From Gordius sp. MW1 (Eukaryota > Nematomorpha > Gordioida > Gordea > Gordiidae): DNA of 64,000 bases. The position numbers and the translations under genes are program-made. The stretch lies in contig OZ038527.1 of assembly GCA_964036665.1 (NCBI GenBank), positions 27,315,901-27,379,900 of the forward strand, read 5' to 3'. The first letter of the stretch is position 1. The number at the start of each line of letters is the position of its first letter. The notes below the pieces were generated by a model. The model saw only the letters and a program-made list of their open reading frames with translations, ran no database searches and was not told where the DNA came from. Of the stretch, positions 56,882-64,000 are shown in pieces.

Positions 56882-59332
56882 CCCGTCATGGACCAATAAC
56901 TTTTAAGTTACACCCATTTGATTGATGATTACTCAAAAAGTATTTATTCAAAATTAATTTTTAAATTGAATTTAACAAAAGAGATGTTGCCAAATAAGCT
57001 CACACAACGTCTTTCCTTTCCGAATCCATTGTTTAAAAATTATACCATTCCAAAGTTCGCAATTATTTAATTTTTTGAACTCTTCCAAATTATTCAATTT
57101 AATGGAAAATCGAACGTGAATGCAAAATATTTTTGCATGTTCCTAAATAATGATTCTTGCTTAATATTTTGATATAAATATATTTTATTAATTATAAATA
57201 TATCATAGTTATTTTTAAGTTTTAAATATAACGTCACCTAAAAGTGACATTGGGAAGGGCATTTTCGAACAATAAGATATTTACGTAGTTTTTGGCGTTT
57301 TTAACGTTGTTTGTTAGCACCTAAGCTATATTTTACTCAATTAAACTTTTTAAGCCTTCTTTTATTAAGTCTTGGTCCTCATTTTTTAATTTTATTAACA
57401 GCAAAAACAAACAAAAAAGTCAATAAAGACGTTTGATTTTGTGTCTGTAATATAATTAATTTTATTATAAATTTTTAAAAATATTTGATTTAAAACATTA
57501 AATGACCTTTTAGAAGAAGTAGAATATTTTAATTTAAATGTGGAACAAGTTATCATATTTCCTCCAACCAACGATGGTGACACTGACCAAGAAAGTGGCC
57601 ATGAAATTGAGGCTGATTTGGATCATCTACCAAGATCAATGCTTACGTCTTCTGTTGAGGTCATCCGTTCCTCAGACCTAGAGGGTACATCCATTAAAGA
57701 TGATTTAAATTGGCAAGATGATGAAAAGGTTTTTCCCCCGTGTGGTCGCAAAGAAGATGATAGGACTGACGTCGATGCCATGAATTTACCAACCACGGTA
57801 GATTATTTCGAACAATTTTACCGATGAAGTTGTGCATTCATTGTAGAAATGACAAATCTATACGCTAAACAGCACAATATAAATTTGAACTTTACAAAGG
57901 AGAAGCTCAAAATTTATAATGCCATCTTACTTCTTACTGGATATTTGACTCCGAAAAATATTAAAATGTTTTGGAATTAAAATCCGATTCTTACAATCAA
58001 ATGGTTTCATATGGAATGCGCCGCAACAGATTCAAAGAAATAACAAAGTATTTACATCTATGCGACAATTCAAATTTAGACTTGGTCGACAAATTTGCCA
58101 AAGTTCGACAGTTCTTTGATCTTTTAGGTAAACGATTTAGGAATAATTTTAAATATGTAAAAACTTCAAATATTTCAATGGATGAAACCATCGTTCCCTA
58201 CTATGGGCGCATACTACGAAATAGTTTATAAAAGGAAAGCCATGCGCTTTGGATATAAACTCTGGACGGCCGCAACAAGGTCGGGATACCTTATTAGTTT
58301 TGACCTTCATTATGTATTTTACCACAGCAAAAGACTTTCGGTTTAGGGGGAGCTGTCATAATGAATCTTCAGGATAAATTACCAAATGAATATTCTCCTT
58401 ATAATATTTATTTCGATAATTACTTCACAAGCACAATATTATTAAATGCTCTTTCAAAAAAAACATCGGCGCTACGGGAACCGTCAGGGTCAATCGAATT
58501 AAATGTCCTCTGGCAGATCCGAAAGTGCTTAAAAAAAGGCCGAGGCTATTTCGTTAAAAAAGTAACTTCAAATATAGTTGCGATTCAATAAAATGACAAT
58601 TGCATTGTCAACATGCTATCAAATTGTCATGGTAGCAATCCAATAAGTAAAGTATCCAGAATAGGTTCAATAAATAAGGTAAAATCAAAAATTCAAGTCG
58701 ATTGCCCATTATGGTACAAATGTACAATAAATATATGGGTGGGGTTGATCGATTTGATCAGAACGTACAATCTACAAGAATTTCTTACAAAGGTAAAAAT
58801 GGTATTTTCCTTTGTTAGCATTTGGAATAGATGCGGCCTGCCAAAATGCATGGCAAATTTACAACTCAAACAATGATTATCAGTCATTATGCAACTTCCG
58901 AAGATCGATTGTGATGTCATATTTCAGGAAATATGGTATTCAACCCAAAAAAAACGTGTATTCGAGTTTAACGAAATATAAATCGAGCATAACAAAGCAT
59001 CAAAAAGAACCCTGTTCTCAGAGGCGTTGTAAAGTTTGTAAGAAGGCCACTCGCCTAAAATGTTCATATTGTAACGCCGGATTGCATTTAAAATGTTGGG
59101 CGACCTATCATGAATTATAATTAATAATATTGTAGCTGATTTTAATAAAAAAAATATAATGTTGCATTTTTGGCCTTCCCAATGTCACTTTTAGGTGAGA
59201 CTCCTCTATCTACCCGGGGTCATTATTTTTCAAAAAAATTTCAGTTGATTTGTTGTTACTATACCCTAGTGCCCTAGAAACTTATTTTTTTATAAAATTT
59301 AACCATGCAAAAATTAGTGGTCCCTTGTCGGG
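56882..59332 (+). mobile_element. piggyBac element, 2.45 kb, with TTAA duplication
   Basis: Ends CCCGTCATGGACCAATAA (left) and complement CCCGACAAGGGACCACTAA (right), each abutting TTAA (56878-56881 and 59333-59336), the exact target of piggyBac. A 25-bp perfect subterminal inverted repeat centred on TAAAAGTGACATTGGGAAGG lies at about 57235 and 59175. The transposase in between is broken, so the copy is now non-autonomous but structurally complete. Confidence 0.95.
57540..59120 (+). pseudogene. piggyBac transposase, frameshifted
   Basis: Plus-strand pieces: acidic N-terminus (57540-57827); YGMRRNRFKEITKYLHLCDN and NISMDETIVPYYGR (first catalytic Asp, about 58.18 kb); YFDNYFTS (second Asp, about 58.41 kb) and KKGRGYF; MGGVDRFDQN in a shifted frame near 58.74 kb (third Asp); LAFGIDAACQNAWQIYNSN; and a Cys-rich C-terminal finger RRCKVCKKATRLKCSYCNAG ending at 59120. 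All three catalytic Asp residues survive. At least four frameshifts or stops separate the pieces (about 57.83, 57.96, 58.23 and 58.6-58.8 kb), so no full protein can be made. It lies within complete ends. Confidence 0.9.
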
Positions 59333-59339
59333 TTAAGAT

Positions 59340-59830
59340 CAATTAAAAATGAGGCTGGCAATTCTTTGTATTAACCCCCCCCCTTGAAGGAAGAGGGTGG
59401 AGGAAAAGGACAAATAAATATGGGAGAGGGCAATAAAAGAAGGGGGGCCCACCTTTGGGTGATCGAAGGGGCAATAAGAGGGGGCAGTACCCTCTGGGGG
59501 AGGGAGAGGGGGCAAATTGCCCCCCTCTCTTTGAAGCATAGCATTCTTTATTATAACCTGCTTTATTGCCTCGTATCAAATTTTTAATAATAAAATCAAA
59601 GCAAAAATATTAATGGCGAAAAGATAAAGCAGATAGAGGGGACTCCCCTCTGGATGAGGGAGGTGGTAAAAAGAGTGGGGGGATGCAAATTAAGCCTTCC
59701 CCCCCCCCTCTGGGTGAGTGAGAGGGCAACTCTGGATGAGGGAGGTGGTAAAAAGAGTGGGAAATGCAAATCACGCCCCCCCCTCTGGGTGAGTGAGAGG
59801 GCAATAAGAGGGGGGGTTCTCTATCAGTCG
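59340..59830. repeat. G-rich tandem repeats with CTCTGGGTGAG units
   Basis: A purine-rich block. Units of about 80 bp starting CTCTGGATGAGGGAGGTGG repeat at about 59648 and 59731, each running into CTCTGGGTGAGTGAGAGGGC. The first part (59371-59540) holds inverted poly-C/poly-G pieces around CAATAAGAGGGGGC. Open frames here on both strands follow from the repeats. Confidence 0.8.
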
Positions 59831-59945
59831 GCCCGCCCGTAATAAAAATTTGAAAGCCCGGCCCGGGCCCGTTAAAATATTAAATTATAAGCCCGGGCCC
59901 GGCACATTAATTTTATACAAAACCCGGCCCGGGCCCGTAAAATTT
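59831..59945. repeat. GC-rich hAT-like terminal tract
   Basis: GCCCGGCCCGGGCCCG occurs three times with AT-rich spacers; same class as 61.34 kb. Confidence 0.45.
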
Positions 59946-60081
59946 TTTCCATTTAATTTTTTTTTATTTAATTTTTTTATCGATGTAATGAACCATTTAT
60001 GTGTTGAAAATGTTTATAAAAATATAAAATAATAATTAAGTAATTCCTGGTCAGTCGAGTTCTTCTATCGTTAAGAAAAAA

Positions 60082-60470
60082 TTCTTTTTCATAATCATTC
60101 CCGTAATATAAATCAAAAATTAAAAATTAATATGAGAAATAAATTGAGTAAAATTTTTTTATTTTTAGGCCAATAATAGTCAATTTACCTTTCTCATTAG
60201 TTTATAATAAATTTGAACGAACGTCATTAAATTAATAATATACATAATATAGATGGCGCTATATTTATTAAACAAACATGATAATTATTTTAGAATGCTC
60301 TCTTTGATATCTATCTACCCAAATCAATATTTTTTTATTTACCTTTTAAAGATTATTCAATTTACAAAATAACCAATATCTATATAATCACCACTTTACA
60401 ATGTGCCTCTCAAGATGGCGGAAAAAAGGGTACACATTTTGTGCGTTGATAAGCAGTCTATCTAGTCTAT
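60082..60470 (+). repeat. Dispersed repeat, second copy
   Basis: Direct copy of 56417-56748 with a few short insertions. The two copies bracket the piggyBac element and the G-rich repeats. Confidence 0.85.
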
Positions 60471-60639
60471 GACTGCATATAACTTTATAAGCCAAATATA
60501 CCTTTAAAACCCTTATTTAAGGTTATAATTTTTTTAATAAAGTTACTTAGCTTCTCTGCTTGCTTACAATTTTTAATAATTAGGCCATATGAAAAAGCAA
60601 TAATATTTTACAAATGTAACTTGAAGATATATTAAGTAT

Positions 60640-60765
60640 TAAAATTTTGGCATTTGGCCGGGTCAGATAAAGTATATGTAAGCAACGGTCAGCATTAATT
60701 TGCAGGGAATTATAGCCAGTTTCAGAGTTATTTGATATATAGCAACAAAGTTGCCCAAAGAAATT
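60640..60765 (+). repeat. Short dispersed repeat (copy at about 61565-61680)
   Basis: TTTGGCCGGGTCAGATAAAG and CATTAATTTGCAGG occur here and, diverged, at 61.57-61.68 kb. The two copies lie on either side of the inverted composite-element end and a GC-rich tract, so those elements may be insertions into a duplicated repeat. Confidence 0.6.
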
Positions 60766-60961
60766 TATTAATAAAGGTAATCAGTCGGGCACAATAACAA
60801 TAATGGAATTTAAGCTCTGGCGAGATCGAAAAAAGTCAAGCCATCAGCGGTCATTAACTAGTCGATTTGCGAAAGCAAAATAAAAGTCTTTTACAAAAGC
60901 TTAAGTCCACAGCCATTAAAATCCCGTATAAATTTCTACGGCAATTATCGAAAAATAAGTT

Positions 60962-61014
60962 GGACAGGACAGGACGGACAACCAAAAGAGAGCCCATAAA
61001 TTGCATAGCAATTA
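60962..61014 (-). mobile_element. Solitary 5' end of a composite element, minus strand
   Basis: The complement reads TAATTGCTATGCAATTTATG, GGCTCTCTTTTGGTTGTCCG and GTCC repeats, i.e. the same start as elements A-D. No minisatellite or 3' end is present, so it is a truncated copy. Confidence 0.8.
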
Positions 61015-61337
61015 ATATATATAATCTTTAATATTAAATTAATTGACTCAATATTGTTAGAGGGTATGAATGGAGGTAAGGATGGGCAGCTACCCCCTCC
61101 AAATCCAAAAATTCTTGATGTAAAAGCGCCTTGTCTAAACTGCCCCCACTAATTTAAATTGGCTCCGCCCATGGGATCGCGTGTATAAATTATCTTTTAC
61201 ATTTATAATGCGGGTTGTTAATGAACTAAGATGGAAATAAAAGTTAACGTTCATTCTTATTTTAATATACATAAATTATTATAAAATAGAACATTACAAA
61301 AACACCTTATTTTATACTAAATCTAACATTTTGTAAC

Positions 61338-61434
61338 GGGCCTTAAGTATAACTAGGCCCGGCCTGAGCCCGTTAGGTTAATTAAATGCCCGTCCGCGTG
61401 CCGGGCCGGGCCGTGCAAGTCTCTAGTCCTCTGG
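61338..61434. repeat. GC-rich hAT-like terminal tract ending GCAAGTCTCTA
   Basis: GGCCCGGCCTGAGCCCG and GCCGGGCCGGGCCGTGCAAG ending TCTCTA. The complement TAGAGACTTGCACGGCCC fits a hAT-type terminus. The CTCTGGGTGAGGGAGAG that follows is the repeat seen at 59.7 kb. Confidence 0.5.
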
Positions 61435-62554
61435 GTGAGGGAGAGAGAAAAATTAAGGCCAACCAGCCGTCATTATTATTTATTTTCATCCCAAAAAATT
61501 TATTCTTTGTATATTTGAAGCTAAGATACCTTAAATGCCGAAACGTTAAGGCATAATGATAAAAATGGATTTTGGCCATTGGCCGGGGTTAGATTAAGTC
61601 AAAGTAAGCTACGGGCATCATTAATTTGCAGGCAATCATCCGTTATAAAGCAACAACATAGACAAATCTGAAAAGATATAGTTTGATAAGCTGAGTTTAT
61701 TTAAAATAACATATTATAAAACCGACATATGTATTTTCATTTTTTGAAATTTATCTTCCGTAGACATGTATATTAACCGCTCCTGTAGGAATAAATCAAT
61801 TTTAAATATTTTAACAAATTTAAAGAATATTATAAATCAATTTTTAATCCTGAAATTAGTTTATTTTTTAATATACTTGAGAAGTTTAATTTATAGTTTG
61901 AATAGATGATTTTAGAGGGTACCCACACAATGAGAACAAGTAGGTACAATCTATTGCCTTTATTAATAAATAACATTGTCCCACTTTAGTCCTCACTTTG
62001 TAAATTGTTTTATTATTTTACCCTTTAAATATAACTAGAGCTCAATTACAATTTTGTTTATAATATTGACCCAAAACTAATTTCAGCGTTTAAAACAGTA
62101 AAGTCTCCAACAGATTTCATAATCCTTTTAAACTTAAATTATCTTGCCAGAATTAAAAAATGGGCGATTAAATAAGTGTATTTAAAATAACGTTTAGCAA
62201 ATGACACTCATAATAAGGCTTATTCAAACTTTAATGTGGAAATAAATATAATAAAGCTGGCACAAAGTAGATATTAGGTTTATTTCAAACCATCCTAATG
62301 AGGAGACGTCCATTAAAAACATAAATTGGATACTGCCTAACCAAATAAGAGTCGATAATGTTTGTACACAAATTTACTTTGCTTATCAAATATAAGCGCA
62401 GCTTACTTGTCAAATTTTTAAATTAACTTTACGTCTGGTTTTAAAGATTTCTTGATTTTTTTAGTCATGAAATGATGTAGTTTTTCACAAAAAATTCTTA
62501 TCTACCAAATTAAAGAACTCACTTAATGAAAAGAAATGATGGCAAATGTAAAGC
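61435..62554. other. AT-rich non-coding sequence
   Basis: Contains the second copy of the 60.64-kb repeat at its start (61565-61680); otherwise nothing supported. Confidence 0.45.
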
Positions 62555-62865
62555 CCTGCAGGGGCCGCGTGAAGCCCAACCCGGCCAAAGAAGGATTAGG
62601 CCGGGCTTGGACTATTATTTATAAATAATGAAGTCTTGGGTTGGGTCAGTTGGGTCAACTCGACCATGGCCCAAATCTAATTCAACTAACTATTATGTTC
62701 GAAAATAACAAAATTTTGCTTGAGATTGTTAATTAATAATAATCAAACATATTTATTTAAATTGTAAATAAATTTTACAATTAAATTGCATAAATATTAA
62801 GTTTTTAAATATTGTCGGGACGGGCTTGGGTCGCGCCAATATTATTGGATATCACATCGTGCCGA
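62555..62865. repeat. GC-rich pair (hAT-like?) with AT-rich centre
   Basis: GGCCGCGTGAAGCCCAACCC and GGATTAGGCCGGGCTTGG at the left, GGGACGGGCTTGGGTCGCGCC at the right, with GGGTTGGGTCAGTTGGGTCA between. It is probably one decayed non-autonomous element; ends were not identified. Confidence 0.35.
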
Positions 62866-64000
62866 GGCGAGTTTCGTGCAGAAGAAAATAATTTTATATG
62901 GATCTAGGCATATGCTAATAGGCAAGGATTAGGGGAAACCTAATATTAAATAAAGGTAGTTATTATTAAATTTTAAATGTTTAGATCATATTTTTTAAAG
63001 TTGTATATCTTGGCAGGTTTAATAAAATTTAGAGGGACACATAATATATAAGAGACGACATGGATCAAAAGGTTCACAAGTTTTACAAACCTAATAATAT
63101 ATAGAAAGTTAAATTATCCAAAAATTTAATTTAAAAAAATTTGTGTAATTTTTACTCAAGAGTTTTCTGTAATTGCCATATAGTATTGTAGATTTAAACC
63201 AGTGCACAGTACCATTATCATATACAACCGGGTGATTTTCAATGAATTTTCTTCCGTCACAATAATTTGTATTACTTTTATGCCCAAGTCTAAATAAAAT
63301 CTTATTGAATATATGCAGTTTTACATTAAATTTAAATATACTTATAGCTTTAAATAAGTAGTTTTCCTAATTTTTAATATAAGCTTTGTTTTTAAATAAA
63401 GTGTTTGATTATATCGAAAATTGTCTTTACCTATAAATCAAGATTGTCGATTTCTTAACATATACTATACTGTATATGAATTAAAAGGCTAAGTCTAAGG
63501 ATCATAAGTTACAAGCATTTTAAAATCTCCTTAACAAATTTCAACTAAGACTGAAAGTAGTGATATGGTTTGCTAGGGCTTAAGTAGTCTAACCTACCTG
63601 TTAAAATTTATTATTAATTATGTCTGATTAGTGCTGAGTGCATTTAATTATATTATTACTTAAGCAAACGCAAACATATAGTAACATAGTTTAATGCATC
63701 TACATCGACAACTCTTTATTAGCAAGATAAGAGTTGTATTTAGTAATTAGTAATATTGCATGACTACAAAAATTTATTCAATAGATTAATAACCACAATA
63801 AAAAGGTTTAGTTTAAACAATAATATATTTTAGCCTTTCCTAAAATGTCCGGATTCAAATTAATGGGCTACTTAGGGTCCCAAATCTGTGTGCCAAAAGT
63901 GGAAGGTTGGCGTCAGTTTAGAAACCGGCTGTAAAAACCAACTCCAAACTAATGATAATGTCAAACAAAACTCTAGAGCAGAAACCTAGGGCGTGCTCCA
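62866..64000. other. AT-rich sequence with one exon-like stretch
   Basis: Mostly non-coding in appearance. One minus-strand stretch (about 63170-63290), bounded by an ATTTAG acceptor-like and a GTAAAA donor-like site, reads NYCDGRKFIENHPVVYDNGT followed by VHWFKSTILYGNY; see the findings. The segment is too short and isolated to call a gene. Confidence 0.3.

Noticed and set aside
59339..59842. Pro-rich and Gly-rich frames on both strands
   Set aside because: Explained by purine-rich tandem repeats.
1..64000. Whole window as ciliate or bacterial DNA
   Set aside because: Host genes use TAA and TGA as stops, have GT-AG introns and are animal orthologues; the transposons are eukaryotic.

Overview
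This window looks like an AT-rich, transposon-dense nuclear segment of an animal genome. The evidence is: three intact or near-intact host genes read with the standard code and recognisable as animal orthologues (a U11/U12 snRNP 25 kDa protein, a MANBAL-like small membrane protein and PYROXD1); GT-AG introns, some only 34 and 40 nt long; and a mix of hAT, piggyBac, P, Tc1/mariner, Ty3/gypsy, APE-type and RLE-type non-LTR elements. The species cannot be named from the sequence. All identifications are hand readings of protein motifs and repeats; no database search was run.

Layout. 1-8.3 kb: mostly AT-rich non-coding DNA with one convincing single-exon minus-strand gene of unknown function (4577-5443). 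8.6-14.6 kb: two composite elements (A, B) with a shared 5' end, internal minisatellite, an inverted copy of the 5' end near the 3' end, and a GC hairpin at the 3' tip; this is the layout of Helentron/DINE-1-like non-autonomous elements. 14.6-22.5 kb: a non-LTR relic and a 2.5 kb TA-flanked inverted-repeat element of unknown type. 22.5-29.3 kb: two more composite elements (C, D) head to tail, nearly identical, C carrying a 1148-bp hAT-like insertion with a perfect 8-bp target duplication that is absent from D. 29.4-42 kb: nested decayed retroelements (RLE-type non-LTR, gypsy, APE-type non-LTR) with hAT-like insertions. 42.38-42.70 kb: SNRNP25. 43.3-47.7 kb: gypsy relics carrying a mariner-type MITE and a hAT-type element. 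48.9-51.7 kb: MANBAL-like gene and PYROXD1, whose coding regions overlap by 29 bp in different frames. 51.9-53.1 kb: hAT-like element with another nested inside it. 54.5-56.0 kb: broken P-element/THAP9-type transposase. 56.9-59.3 kb: piggyBac element with TTAA target duplication and a frameshifted transposase. 59.3-64 kb: G-rich tandem repeats, GC-rich hAT-like termini and AT-rich DNA.

The host genes have separate roles: SNRNP25 belongs to the minor spliceosome, PYROXD1 is an FAD-dependent oxidoreductase, and the MANBAL-like protein is a small single-pass membrane protein. The points most worth following are the overlapping MANBAL/PYROXD1 pair, the C/D composite elements with an empty-site control for the hAT insertion, the hairpin array with paired-base covariation at 12.53-12.68 kb, and the TA-flanked 18.5-21.0 kb element whose internal repeats stay in register in a frame broken only by TAA/TAG.
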